NCBI GenBank assembly: GCA_021786265.1
Contig: JAJYNP010000027.1
Location: forward strand, 1-39,430
Source of the DNA: Chloroflexota bacterium
GTDB lineage: Bacteria > Chloroflexota > Limnocylindria > Limnocylindrales > CSP1-4
Direction of reading: 5' to 3'
DNA length: 39,430 nucleotides
Under the pieces are notes generated by a model, which saw only the letters and a list, made by a program, of their open reading frames with translations, was not told the origin of the DNA and did not search any database. Below, piece by piece: positions 1-9,605 of this stretch; position 1 is the first letter of the stretch, and the number at the start of each line of letters is the position of its first letter. Made by a program: the position numbers and the translations under genes.

Positions 1-56
1 ACGGCGAGTCGCCCGGCGCGTCGATCCGGGTGCGCCGACTCGAGGTGACCCGGTGA
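1..56 (+). CDS. C-terminal end of an unidentified gene of the mobile element (partial)
   Basis: Reading from base 3, an open frame encodes the tail GESPGASIRVRRLEVTR and stops at TGA 54-56. That stop overlaps the GTG start of the next gene in a GTGA arrangement, the same spacing used by the next two gene junctions. The start lies outside the window, so the product cannot be named. It is called because of the overlap pattern; coding status is otherwise unproven. Confidence 0.4.
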   Translation, partial: GESPGASIRVRRLEVTR

Positions 57-262
57 CGACCGGGCAGCCCGCCCTCTCCCCGCGCCAGGAGCAGGTCCTG
101 CTCCTGCTCGGCGACGGGCTCGGCCTCGGCGAGATCGCCGCGCGGCTCGGGATCTCCGAGTGGACCGTGCGGACGTACCGAGACGAGGCGCGGCGGCGGC
201 TCGACGCGCGGACGACCGCGCAGGCCGTGGCGATTGTCGTGCGGGGGAGCGCGGCGCGATGA
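53..262 (+). CDS. Small LuxR-type helix-turn-helix protein
   Basis: A 69-residue protein that is almost entirely a LuxR/GerE-type DNA-binding domain. LSPRQEQVLLLL opens the first helices, GEIAARLGISEWTVRTY is the helix-turn-helix, and an alanine-rich last helix follows. There is no receiver or ligand domain, so it is a stand-alone binding module. It starts at GTG 53 inside the stop of the preceding gene and its own stop overlaps the ATG of the next gene. This tight coupling upstream of a serine recombinase suggests it belongs to the element and may control it, or act as a directionality factor. That role is inference. The DNA-binding fold is clear. Confidence 0.8.
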   Translation: MTTGQPALSPRQEQVLLLLGDGLGLGEIAARLGISEWTVRTYRDEARRRLDARTTAQAVAIVVRGSAAR

Positions 263-428
263 GCGAGGCGTCCCGCCCCGCGCCGCCCCGGACCGACCCG
301 CTCGCCGCGGCGCTCGCCTTCGCCATCCGGGAGGCCGTCCGCCTCGAGTCTGAGCGCATGGCCTTGAACGCGGCGCCGAGCAGAGCAAATGTCGTCGTCG
401 TGAAGCCCAAGCCGGAGGCGAGCGCCGC

Positions 429-432
<4 letters not shown>
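259..432 (+). CDS. 57-residue element protein of unknown function
   Basis: ATG 259 overlaps the preceding stop (ATGA), and the stop at 430-432 overlaps the GTG of the recombinase (GTGA). The product is MSEASRPAPPRTDP followed by one predicted amphipathic helix (LAAALAFAIREAVRLESERM) and a charged tail. No family is recognised. A frame beginning further upstream at 160 would run through the HTH gene in another phase and is less likely. Translational coupling to the recombinase makes an accessory role, such as a recombination directionality factor, possible but unproven. Confidence 0.6.
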
Positions 433-1968
<1,536 letters not shown>

Positions 1969-2009
1969 ACCGAGGTGCCGGCGGCGACGAACGCCGCACG
2001 AGCCGAGAG

Positions 2010-2015
2010 AGTATA
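2010..2015 (-). promoter_or_regulatory. Putative -10 box for tRNA-Pro(CGG)
   Basis: TATACT on the minus strand lies 41 nt before the tRNA 5' end. The second tRNA-Pro gene in the window has a similar box (TACGCT) at exactly the same distance, which supports both. No convincing -35 element is visible. Confidence 0.55.
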
Positions 2016-2078
2016 GCGGAGCCCGGGCAGCGCCGCGGTCGGCAACGCACCGGAGGTGGAGCCCGGCCTCCCCGCGTC

Positions 2079-3524
2079 CTACGCCAGTGCCGGCAAGGAT
2101 GCTGCCGCGACCGCCTGGCCGTGCCGCTTGTCGCGCTCCGAGACCTCGTGGAAGGTGATCGACTCGGCGGCCACCGGGTCCTCCACCCGCAACACGCCTC
2201 GGGCTCGATCGCGGATGATCGCGCCGCCGCTCCCCGTCATGACGCGGCCGAGCAGCAACACGTGCCGGTAGTCGTAGAGATCGTGGTACTCGAGGAGCGC
2301 GTAGCCCAGGTAGACCCCCAGCGTCTCGTAGACCAGCGCGGTCCGCTCGTCGCCCGCCGCCGCGAGCTGCTGCAGCCGGACCAGCCGCTCGGGCAGCGTC
2401 GCGGATGGATCCACCTCGATCCCCGCGGCCGGCAACAACCGCCCCACCGCCTGCTGCGACAGGTACTGCACGCCGCACCCTCGGTCGCCGGACCACTCAT
2501 CCACGGGTGCGTCGGGAGCCGCGTCGATCGGGACGAACGCCAGCTCGTTCAGCCAGGACGTCAGCCGTCCATCCGGAGTGACGTAGCCTGCCGCCTCGCT
2601 GGATCCCATCGCGACGCCGAGGAGCCCTCCCACGCCCGACAGCATGGCCCCCGCAAGCGCGGTCACCTCCCCGTCGTTCATGACCACGAACGGCACGCCG
2701 CCCCAGGCATCGCGCAGCTCGCGGAAGATCCCGCGGATGCGCTGCTCGAACCGCTCGCGGGGCACCCCGCGGAACAGCGACGCGAGGCGCACCTCGCTGT
2801 CGACGTACACCCCCGCTGCGCTTCCTCCGATGGCATCCACCCGCGGCAGGTGCGCCGCGGCGCTCCGCAGCGATGCCATGATCTCGTCCACGTGCCACTG
2901 CGGGTCGTCGTGGCCGGCCGGATCCCAGCGCACCTCTTCGCTGTACACGACCCGCCCGTCGATGACCGCGGCCACCTTGCGGTCGCTCGCGCCGAGGTCG
3001 AAGCCGATGCGGCACCCGTCCAGGTGGCGCCCGATGGGGACGGTCGACTCCCGGGAAACCGGGAAATCTGCGCGCCGGGCCGGGACGACCTCGAACGGAC
3101 GTCCGTACACCTCCTCGCCCATCACGCGGGCGTCGAAGCTGCCCGTCGGGTCGGTCGCGTAGTGCCGACGTATCGCCTCCACGAGATCGTCGGGTCCGTC
3201 CACCCAGACGCGCGGCCCGCCGCGCGACCAGAGCATCGCCTTGAGGAGACGCTCGGCCGCCCGGTGGCCCGTGGCCGCCTCCGGGTGCCCACCGGGGAAG
3301 ACCCACGTGTCGCGGGCCAGGACCGCCCCACCCGGCTGCTCGACAGCCACCGAGGCAGTGGTGCCGCCGGACTCGCGCGCCAGCCGTTCGACACGCCGCC
3401 GCGCCGGCGTCAGCGGCCGGAACCGCGTGTCCAGCGGCGGAACGACACCGGGCGCCTGCAGGTACCGCTCGACCTCGACGCCGGGGGCCATCGCCTCCGC
3501 CCTTCCTTGCATGCCGCGTTCCAT
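2079..3524 (-). CDS. ROK-like sugar kinase family protein
   Basis: A 481-residue protein with an actin-like ATPase fold. [18 protein letters not shown] (about residues 175-190) is the phosphate-1 loop, [13 protein letters not shown] and [14 protein letters not shown] are the central segments, and [13 protein letters not shown] is the second phosphate loop. The first 170 residues are an extension not present in short ROK kinases. The likely reaction is ATP-dependent phosphorylation of a sugar or amino sugar, but the substrate is unknown. The gene lies downstream of a SIS-domain isomerase, which fits amino-sugar metabolism. ATG 3524 overlaps the stop of a 34-codon frame (TGATG). A second candidate start at 3491 is preceded by a purine-rich AGGAAGG, so the N-terminus may be shorter. 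Confidence 0.8.
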   Translation of the reverse strand: MERGMQGRAEAMAPGVEVERYLQAPGVVPPLDTRFRPLTPARRRVERLARESGGTTASVAVEQPGGAVLARDTWVFPGGHPEAATGHRAAERLLKAMLWSRGGPRVWVDGPDDLVEAIRRHYATDPTGSFDARVMGEEVYGRPFEVVPARRADFPVSRESTVPIGRHLDGCRIGFDLGASDRKVAAVIDGRVVYSEEVRWDPAGHDDPQWHVDEIMASLRSAAAHLPRVDAIGGSAAGVYVDSEVRLASLFRGVPRERFEQRIRGIFRELRDAWGGVPFVVMNDGEVTALAGAMLSGVGGLLGVAMGSSEAAGYVTPDGRLTSWLNELAFVPIDAAPDAPVDEWSGDRGCGVQYLSQQAVGRLLPAAGIEVDPSATLPERLVRLQQLAAAGDERTALVYETLGVYLGYALLEYHDLYDYRHVLLLGRVMTGSGGAIIRDRARGVLRVEDPVAAESITFHEVSERDKRHGQAVAAASLPALA

Positions 3525-3628
3525 CAGCGCCGCGGACCGCCCTCTGCCGCCGGCCCACCCGGCGCGCCGGCGGGGGCGGCGTCGGGCAGCGGGATCTCGG
3601 CTACCCGGTGGCCGAACGGCTGGATCAT
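3524..3628 (-). CDS. Possible 34-codon coupling ORF between SIS and kinase genes
   Basis: ATG 3628 overlaps the SIS gene stop as ATGA, and its stop overlaps the kinase ATG as TGATG. The peptide starts MIQPFGHRVAEIPLPDA and is rich in Pro, Ala and Gly. It resembles no known family. It may be a real micro-protein, a translational-coupling device, or a chance frame in GC-rich DNA. Confidence 0.25.
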   Translation of the reverse strand: MIQPFGHRVAEIPLPDAAPAGAPGGPAAEGGPRR

Positions 3629-4656
3629 CGGGTGAGCGTCACCTTCGAGAGGTTGCGTGGCGCCTCGGGGTCCAGGCCCCGGGTCCGCGCGAGGTGGTAG
3701 GCGAAGAGCTGCGCCGGGATGATCGCGACGAGCGGCGCCAGCCACTCGGGCACGCCGGCGGGGAGCGGCACGCCGTCCCCCAGCGCCAGGGTGGCCGGAT
3801 CGTCGGACAGGATCAGCAGCCGCGCGCGCGCGTCCCGCAGGCGTCCCAGGAGCTCGACCATCCCGGGGAGCGCGGGGCCGGCCGTGGCGATGGCCAGCAC
3901 CGGGAATCCTTCCCCGACCAGCGCGATCGGGCCGTGCTGGAAGTCGGCCGCGGAGTACGGGTCGGCGAGGACATAGGCGAGCTCCTTGAGCTTCAACGCC
4001 CATTCGCGCGCCGTCGCGTACTGGAACCCGCGGCCGAGGACCACGCAGCGGTCCTCCGCCGCATACGACCCGGCGAGCCGCTCCACCTCGCCCTCCGCGA
4101 GCAGCGCCGTGCGCAGGGCGCCCGGCAGCGCCCGCAGCTCGCGCCGGGAGCCGCCGTCGCCCGAGAGCGCCCCCGAGAGCATGGCGATCACGGCGATCTC
4201 GGCGAGGTACGTCTTGGTGGCGGCGACCGCCCGCTCGGGGCCGGCCTCCAGCTCGACCACGTGGTCCGCGGCCGCGGCCAGCTCCGAGGCGGGAGCGTTG
4301 GTGATGGCCACGGTCAGCGCTCCCTGGCGGCGCGCGTCCGCCAGGACCGCCACCACGTCGGGCGAGCGGCCGGACTGCGAGATCCCCAGCACGAGCGCGT
4401 TGCGCAGCCGCGGGGGCGTCCCGTAGATCGACGCGAGCGAGGGCGCGGCCAGGGCCACCGGGAGCCCGTTGCGCGCCCCCAGGATGTACTGGGCGTAGAT
4501 CGCGGCATGGTCGGAGGTGCCGCGGGCCGCGATCACCACCAGGTCGATGGTGCGGGTGCGGACGGCACGGGCGACGTCGTCGATGGGGCCCACGGCGCCG
4601 TCCAGCAGCCGCTCGACGGTCGCGGGCCCCTCCCCCAGCTCGGTGCGGGTGGTCAT
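3625..4656 (-). CDS. Double-SIS-domain sugar isomerase/deaminase family protein
   Basis: A 343-residue protein with two SIS (sugar isomerase) domains (about 30-165 and 200-335), matching the isomerase half of GlmS and the AgaS group. Seen motifs are AARGTSDHAA, the phosphosugar-binding ISQSGRSPD (92-100), AATKTYLAEI and FQHGPIALV. It lacks the N-terminal glutaminase domain of GlmS, so it probably isomerises or deaminates an amino-sugar phosphate rather than making glucosamine-6-phosphate from glutamine. The start MTTRTEL at 4656 is chosen because longer versions would overlap the divergent reductase gene. It is followed by the ROK-like kinase gene, probably in one operon. Confidence 0.85.
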   Translation of the reverse strand: MTTRTELGEGPATVERLLDGAVGPIDDVARAVRTRTIDLVVIAARGTSDHAAIYAQYILGARNGLPVALAAPSLASIYGTPPRLRNALVLGISQSGRSPDVVAVLADARRQGALTVAITNAPASELAAAADHVVELEAGPERAVAATKTYLAEIAVIAMLSGALSGDGGSRRELRALPGALRTALLAEGEVERLAGSYAAEDRCVVLGRGFQYATAREWALKLKELAYVLADPYSAADFQHGPIALVGEGFPVLAIATAGPALPGMVELLGRLRDARARLLILSDDPATLALGDGVPLPAGVPEWLAPLVAIIPAQLFAYHLARTRGLDPEAPRNLSKVTLTR

Positions 4657-4752
4657 GTGCGCGGCTCGGGAGACATGGCGGCATGCTAGTCGGAGGGCGA
4701 GCCGCCTGCAGGGGCATCCGTCGCGATCCGCGTGGAGTGCGGGACGCGCCGC

Positions 4753-4758
4753 TACACT
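4753..4758 (+). promoter_or_regulatory. Putative -10 box for the reductase gene
   Basis: TACACT lies 8 nt before an in-frame ATG at 4767 and 32 nt before the better-supported ATG at 4791. The same hexamer precedes both divergent glycosyltransferase genes near 27.7-27.9 kb. No clear -35 is seen. Confidence 0.4.
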
Positions 4759-4790
4759 CTCGCCGGATGGGACGCCACACGGAGGGAAGG

Positions 4791-5627
4791 ATGGCCGAGC
4801 AGGACGGACGCGAGCGCTGGGCACTGGTTCTCGGGGCGAGCAGCGGGTTCGGCGCCGCGGCCGCGATCGCCCTCGCGCGGGAGGGCTACGGCATCGTCGG
4901 CGTCCACCTGGACATGCGCAGCAGCCTGGCCGCGGCCGACGAGGTCCGCCGCGCGATCGAGGGGGCCGGCGTGCCCGTCGTGTTCCACAACGTCAACGCG
5001 GCAGACGAGGAGAAGCGGCACGCGGTGGTCGAGGACATCGCGCGTCGGTTCGCGGAGCGGCGGGAGGCCGGCGTCGAGCCGTACATCGCGGTGTTCCTGC
5101 ACTCCCTCGCGTTCGGCGTCACGCTCTCGTACATCACCACCAATCCTGCCCGCAAGGAGGTCTCCCAGCGGCAGCTGGAGATGACCGCGGACGTCATGGC
5201 ACACTCGATGGTCTACTGGGTGCGAGACCTCTTCCACGCCGGACTGATCGCACGGGGGAGCCGCCTGTTCGCGATGACCAGCGAGGGTGCCGTCAAGGTC
5301 GTTCCGACGTACGGTCCCGTCAGCGCGGCGAAGGCGGCACTGGAGTCGCATTGCCGCCAGCTGGCACTGGAGCTGATCCCGCACGGCATCACGGTCAACG
5401 CGATCCGGGCCGGCGTCGCGGACACGCGCGCGTCGCGCGTGATCCCGGGTCACCAGGAGCTGTTCCAGTACGCGCGGGAGCGAAACCCGGCCGGCCGGCT
5501 GACCACGCCGGAAGACGTGGCCGAGGCGATCGTGGCGCTCGCGTCGCCGCGCCTGCACTGGATGACCGGCAATACGATCGGGGTGGACGGCGGGGAGCAC
5601 ATGGGCACCAAGCAGGTGGACGATTGA
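4791..5627 (+). CDS. Enoyl-ACP reductase-like short-chain dehydrogenase
   Basis: A 278-residue Rossmann-fold reductase. The nucleotide loop GASSGFGAA lies at residues 15-23. The catalytic pair Y174 and K181 is spaced Y-x6-K (YGPVSAAK), as in FabI enoyl-ACP reductases rather than the Y-x3-K of ordinary SDRs. It therefore probably reduces an enoyl thioester or similar substrate with NAD(P)H, though the N-terminal loop is unlike typical FabI. The start at 4791 follows GGAGGGAAGG. An in-frame ATG at 4767, 8 nt after TACACT, is a leaderless alternative. Its stop overlaps the TTG of a PlsC-like gene, which supports a role in fatty-acid or lipid synthesis. Confidence 0.85.
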   Translation: MAEQDGRERWALVLGASSGFGAAAAIALAREGYGIVGVHLDMRSSLAAADEVRRAIEGAGVPVVFHNVNAADEEKRHAVVEDIARRFAERREAGVEPYIAVFLHSLAFGVTLSYITTNPARKEVSQRQLEMTADVMAHSMVYWVRDLFHAGLIARGSRLFAMTSEGAVKVVPTYGPVSAAKAALESHCRQLALELIPHGITVNAIRAGVADTRASRVIPGHQELFQYARERNPAGRLTTPEDVAEAIVALASPRLHWMTGNTIGVDGGEHMGTKQVDD

Positions 5628-6415
5628 CCACGCCCGGCGCCTCGGAAGCGGGGGACGCGCAGCCGGCCGACGGGCCCGGCACGGCCGGGGAGGCTGCGCC
5701 GGAGCCCCCCCCGCCACCGCCCGTCACCCTCACGTTCCGCCTCGTCAACGCGGGCGTGCGGATCCTGATGGCGCTCGGCCGTGTCCGGCTCGTGGTCGAG
5801 GGACTCGACCAGCTGCCCGACCGACCGGGCATCATCCTGGCCAGCAACCACCTCTCGTTCGCCGATCCGGTGCTGCTCGCGATGGTCGTCCACCGTGCCG
5901 TCGGACGGCGCGTCCGGCACATGGCCAAGGCGGAGGCCGTTGCCGTCCCCGTGTTCGGGATCCTCCTCCGCGACTACGGCGGCTTCGCTGTCCGACGGGG
6001 CCGGCCCGACCGCGAGGCCTTCCGGATGGCGCGCGACGTGCTGGCCGGCGGCGACTGGCTCGGGCTGGCGCCCGAGGGAACACGCAGCCGGACCGGGACG
6101 CTCGGAGAACCGAAGCCCGGGGTCGCCCTGCTCGCGGACCGGAGCGGCGCGGAGATCGTGCCGGTCGCGCTCTGGGGCACGGAGGACCTGTGGCCCGTGG
6201 GAGCGCTCCTGCCTCGCCCCGGCAGGACGGTGCACATCCGGTTCGGGAGCCCGTACCGGATCGAGCCGGTCGCGGAGCCGGAGACGGTCGGGCCGGATTC
6301 CGCGCAACGTTCCGCATCGGCGGCTCGCCACGCAGCCCTCGACACCGCGAGCGAGGACCTCATGCGCCGGATCGCGGCCCTGCTGCCGGAGTCCTACCGG
6401 GGCCGCTTCGGGTAG
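5624..6415 (+). CDS. plsC: PlsC-like 1-acylglycerol-3-phosphate acyltransferase
   Basis: A 263-residue LPLAT-family acyltransferase. The catalytic HX4D motif is NHLSFAD (H76, D81), and the substrate-binding APEGTRSR motif holds E151-R154. About 35 Pro/Ala-rich residues precede the domain. It would transfer an acyl chain to lysophosphatidate at the membrane. TTG 5624 overlaps the upstream stop as TTGA; the next methionine (about residue 49) also lies before the HX4D motif, so the N-terminus is uncertain. It is co-transcribed with the enoyl-reductase-like gene. The exact acceptor is not shown by sequence. Confidence 0.87.
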   Translation: MTTPGASEAGDAQPADGPGTAGEAAPEPPPPPPVTLTFRLVNAGVRILMALGRVRLVVEGLDQLPDRPGIILASNHLSFADPVLLAMVVHRAVGRRVRHMAKAEAVAVPVFGILLRDYGGFAVRRGRPDREAFRMARDVLAGGDWLGLAPEGTRSRTGTLGEPKPGVALLADRSGAEIVPVALWGTEDLWPVGALLPRPGRTVHIRFGSPYRIEPVAEPETVGPDSAQRSASAARHAALDTASEDLMRRIAALLPESYRGRFG

Positions 6416-6429
6416 AGCCGGGGGCCCGG

Positions 6430-6504
6430 GAGACGGGTGGCCGGTGGGTCGTGTCGCCCGGGCGCAGCGGAAAGGGCGACCGACCCCCGGACAGGACCCG
6501 TCTC
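6430..6504. terminator. Large inverted repeat, probable bidirectional terminator
   Basis: Between the convergent plsC-like and glnA genes, three nested arm pairs match perfectly: GAGACGGGT (6430-6438) with ACCCGTCTC (6496-6504), GGGTCG (6446-6451) with CGACCC (6481-6486), and GTCGCCC (6453-6459) with GGGCGAC (6474-6480). This gives about 22 paired bases with small interior loops and a 14-nt apical loop. The outer arm ends next to the glnA stop. No T-runs are present, which is common in GC-rich genomes. Confidence 0.75.
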
Positions 6505-7887
6505 TCAGAACTGCTCGAGGTAGCGGTCCAGCTCCCAGCTCGTGACCTGCCCCCGGTACTCGTCCCACTCGGCCCGCTTCGCCTCGACGAAGTGGTTGAG
6601 GACGTGGTCCCCGAGCGCCTCGCAGATCACCGGGTCCGCCTCCAGCTCGTCGATCGCCTCGCCGAGCGTCCCGGGCAGCTGCCGGATTCCGCGCTCCGCG
6701 ATCCGTGCAGCGTCCATCTCGTAGAGGCTCTCCTCGACGGGCTCCGCGAGCTCCATTCCCTTCTCGACCCCGTCGAGCCCGGCTGCGAGCATCACGGCGA
6801 AGGCGAGGTACGGGTTCGCCGACGGATCCGGGCAGCGCAGCTCGACGCGGGTGGCCTCGATGCTCCGCCCCGGGGAGACCATGGGCACGCGGATGAGGGC
6901 CGAGCGGTTGACGCGGCCCCACGTGAGGTACGTGGGCGCCTCGTAACCGGGCACCAGCCGCTTGTACGAGTTCACCAGCGGCGCCATCACCGCGATCATG
7001 CCGCGGGCGTGCGCGAGGATGCCGGCCATGTAGGCCCGTGCCAGGTCCGACAGCCCGTACTTGTTGGACGGATCCGCGAAGGCGTTCCGTCCGGCCTTGA
7101 CGTCGTACAGGCTCTGGTGCGTGTGCATGCCCGAGCCGTTGATCCCGAAGAGCGGCTTCGGCATGAACGTCGCGTACAGGCCGTGCATCTGCGCAACCGC
7201 CTTCAGCGTGAAGCGGAAGGTGATCGCGTTGTCCGCCGTCTTGAGGGCGTCCGAGTACTGGAAGTCGATCTCGTGCTGGCCGGGCGCCACCTCGTGGTGG
7301 GCGGCCTCGACGTTGATCCCGAAGGCCTCGAGCGCGTTGACCATGTCCTGGCGCACCTCCTGCGCCAGGTCCGTGCTGAAGTCGAAGTACCCCGCCTGGT
7401 CGTGCGGGAGCGGGCGGATGGCGCCCTCGTCGTCGCGCCGGAACAGGAAGAACTCGAGCTCGGGCCCGGTGTTGAACCGGTACCCCAGGCGCTCCGCCCG
7501 CGCAACCTGGCGCCGGAGCACGTAGCGCGGGTCACCCACGAACGGCTCGCCCTTCGGCGTATACACGTCGCAGATCAGGCGGGCGGTACCGCGCCCGCCC
7601 ATCGGGCCGCCATCGCCATGCCCGGGCTGCCACGGAATCTCGGCGAACGTGCTGAGGTCGGGCTTCAGGTACTGATCGCTCTCGGCGATCCGGGTGAACC
7701 CCTCGACGGAACTGCCGTCGAACCAGGTCCCGTGCTCCAGCGACTCGGCGAGCTGGTGCAGCGGGATGGTCACGCTCTTGACCGACCCGATGATGTCGGT
7801 GAACTGCAGCTGGACGAAGCGGATCCCGTGCTCCTGCGCCGCCGCGATCGCCGCCCTGGGATCGTCGCTCCGGACCTCGATCGTCAT
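6505..7887 (-). CDS. glnA: Glutamine synthetase type I
   Basis: A 460-residue GSI enzyme that makes glutamine from glutamate, ammonia and ATP in the cytoplasm. The N-terminal beta-grasp part has LQFTDIIGSVKSVTIP and the conserved FDGSSVEGF. The catalytic part has GPELEFFLF, EVAPGQHEIDF, the ATP-region NGSGMHTHQSL, and NRSALIRVP with the substrate arginine. The length and the absence of a clear adenylylation loop near the C-terminus point to the unadenylylated GSI-alpha type, judged by eye. ATG 7887 is preceded by GGAGGATCAGGGA. The PucR-type gene directly upstream on the same strand is a likely regulator. Confidence 0.97.
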   Translation of the reverse strand: MTIEVRSDDPRAAIAAAQEHGIRFVQLQFTDIIGSVKSVTIPLHQLAESLEHGTWFDGSSVEGFTRIAESDQYLKPDLSTFAEIPWQPGHGDGGPMGGRGTARLICDVYTPKGEPFVGDPRYVLRRQVARAERLGYRFNTGPELEFFLFRRDDEGAIRPLPHDQAGYFDFSTDLAQEVRQDMVNALEAFGINVEAAHHEVAPGQHEIDFQYSDALKTADNAITFRFTLKAVAQMHGLYATFMPKPLFGINGSGMHTHQSLYDVKAGRNAFADPSNKYGLSDLARAYMAGILAHARGMIAVMAPLVNSYKRLVPGYEAPTYLTWGRVNRSALIRVPMVSPGRSIEATRVELRCPDPSANPYLAFAVMLAAGLDGVEKGMELAEPVEESLYEMDAARIAERGIRQLPGTLGEAIDELEADPVICEALGDHVLNHFVEAKRAEWDEYRGQVTSWELDRYLEQF

Positions 7888-7949
7888 CGCGTCCCTGATC
7901 CTCCACCTGCGATGGGTACGCCATTGCGCCACTGCTTGGGCACCCTGCA

Positions 7950-8010
7950 CAACATCGTGGAGTCTAGCCGACGGCAGTGCCCCGGAGACGACCGTCTCAG
8001 GCCGATGTTG
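7950..8010. repeat. Inverted repeat flanking the glnA promoter region
   Basis: CAACATCG at 7950-7957 and CGATGTTG at 8003-8010 are perfect inverted arms 45 nt apart. In addition CTGCACAA occurs at 7945-7952 and again at 8030-8037, a direct repeat. The set brackets the putative glnA -10 box and could be an operator, but no known regulator site is recognised. Confidence 0.35.
7961..7966 (-). promoter_or_regulatory. Putative -10 box upstream of glnA
   Basis: TAGACT on the minus strand lies 74 nt before the glnA ATG, in the gap after the PucR-like gene. It is flanked by the inverted repeat 7950-8010. A -35 match is weak. Confidence 0.35.
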
Positions 8011-9529
8011 CTCCGATCTTTTGGTCATTCTGCACAAGTCTGACCGCCACGGCGAGCGCAAGCCGCAGCTCCGGGTCGTCCAGGCGCCAGCCCGTGAGCG
8101 CCTCGATCTGGGCGACCCGGTACTGCAGGGTGTTCCGGTGCACCCCGAGGGCCTCGGCGGCGGCGGCGGCGGCCGGGTGCTCCAGGACGGCCCGCAGCGT
8201 CGCGAGCCTCCGGCGGCGCCGGGCCGCGGATCCCTCGAGGAGTGGCGCGAGCAGCGTGGACGCGAGCCGGGCACCGTTGGGAAGGTTGTGCAGTTCGCCC
8301 AGCAGCCGGTACGCGGCGAGACGTTCGGCGAGCACGACCCGCGGTGATGAGCCGGCGGGATCGTCTCCCGTCGCCGCCCTCCCGACCGACGGCCGGCCGG
8401 GGAGCGCCTCGACCGCCTCCAGCGTGGACCGCGCCTCCGCCTCTGCCGCGGATCGGTCCTCCGAGCGCGTGAAGGGTCGCGACACGGCGACGTCCCGGCC
8501 GGTCGCCCCGGCGATCCGTGTCGCGATGGCCAGGCCGCGGGGATCATCCGAACCAGGAGCCGCCACCACGCGGTAGTCGACGCTGGTCACGTCCCCGCGC
8601 AGGAGCAGCCGGCGTGCCGGCGCGAGGCGGACCAGCCGGTCGCGTCGCCGGGCCCGCTCCTCCGCCGGGACCTCCTCGCCGGACACGATCTGGCGGGCCA
8701 CCACCACCACCCACGGGGGCCCGTCGGGCGGCAGCGTGTCCGGCGCGCCACCCCGGGAGCGCCGCGCCGTCTCGCGCCCCATCTCCAGGGCGAGGATCGG
8801 CGCGACACGCTCCGCCACGGCACGGTCCAGCTCGCTCGCGGCCTGCGCGCCCAGCAGGGCAAGGAACCCGACGCCCGGAAGCGCGACGCGCAGTGCCGCC
8901 TGCCGGGGCTGGGCGAGGTAGCGGGCCGCGGCCGCCGCGGCCTCGGGAAGACCCTCCGGCGCGTGGACCGTGACGGGCGTCCCCCGCTCGTCCTCGATCG
9001 CCACCGCGCGTCCGAGCGATGCGCCCACCGCGCCCGCCAGCGCCTCCAGCCCGCGCCCCTCCAGCGCCAGTCGCTCGACCGTGGCGTCCACCTGGGCCGC
9101 CTGGCGGTCGAGCTCGGCGCGGCGGTTCACCAGGTAGCCGACGAGCGAGCGCTCGAGCATGCCCGGGTCGCCGCCGCCGAGCCGGAGCACCGGGAGCGAC
9201 TGCGTGCGGGCGCCCTCGACGAGCCCGGCCGTGCTGGGGCCCGGCGCACCGTCGCCGACGAGCAGGAGGGCGGAGACGCCGGCGCGCGCCATCTCCGCGA
9301 CGACGACGGACGGATCGGCCCCGCCGGCCACGAGCGCCGTGAGCGCCGGCTCGGGGACGATCGCGAGATCCCCGGGCTCCAGGCCCTCGAGCGCCGGCAC
9401 GCGGGCACGGAGCACGCGCACCCAGGCGATCTCGGGGTCCGGGGCAGGGCTCTTCGGTCCCACGTCCGCAGGTGAAACCCACGTCGCGGTGGGCACCACG
9501 TCCCGCCAGATCTGCGTCAGTGTCGGCAC
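7997..9529 (-). CDS. PucR-family transcriptional regulator
   Basis: A 510-residue regulator. The N-terminal PucR-type sensor domain covers about residues 1-140 (IAWVRVLRARVPALEGLEPGDL and MLERSLVGYLVNRRAEL are typical). A GGDEF-like/CdaR central region follows. The C-terminal HTH_30 domain contains AAAEALGVHRNTLQYRVAQIEALTG and a final LRLALAVAVRL helix. The family controls purine, allantoin, amino-acid or nitrogen catabolism. Here it lies 109 nt upstream of glnA in the same direction, so nitrogen control of glnA is plausible, but the effector is unknown. The start is GTG 9527-9529; no better in-frame ATG is nearby. Confidence 0.88.
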   Translation of the reverse strand: MPTLTQIWRDVVPTATWVSPADVGPKSPAPDPEIAWVRVLRARVPALEGLEPGDLAIVPEPALTALVAGGADPSVVVAEMARAGVSALLLVGDGAPGPSTAGLVEGARTQSLPVLRLGGGDPGMLERSLVGYLVNRRAELDRQAAQVDATVERLALEGRGLEALAGAVGASLGRAVAIEDERGTPVTVHAPEGLPEAAAAAARYLAQPRQAALRVALPGVGFLALLGAQAASELDRAVAERVAPILALEMGRETARRSRGGAPDTLPPDGPPWVVVVARQIVSGEEVPAEERARRRDRLVRLAPARRLLLRGDVTSVDYRVVAAPGSDDPRGLAIATRIAGATGRDVAVSRPFTRSEDRSAAEAEARSTLEAVEALPGRPSVGRAATGDDPAGSSPRVVLAERLAAYRLLGELHNLPNGARLASTLLAPLLEGSAARRRRRLATLRAVLEHPAAAAAAEALGVHRNTLQYRVAQIEALTGWRLDDPELRLALAVAVRLVQNDQKIGATSA

Positions 9530-9605
9530 GCGGCCATGGTCTCACGCGGCTCCCATCGGTGGGATCCCCCACGCACCGGGCAGCGGCACGCACCCCCCGA
9601 CCGGC

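Noticed and set aside
3625..4824. Longer SIS protein starting at 4824
   Set aside because: It would overlap the start of the divergent reductase gene and adds sequence unlike the family.
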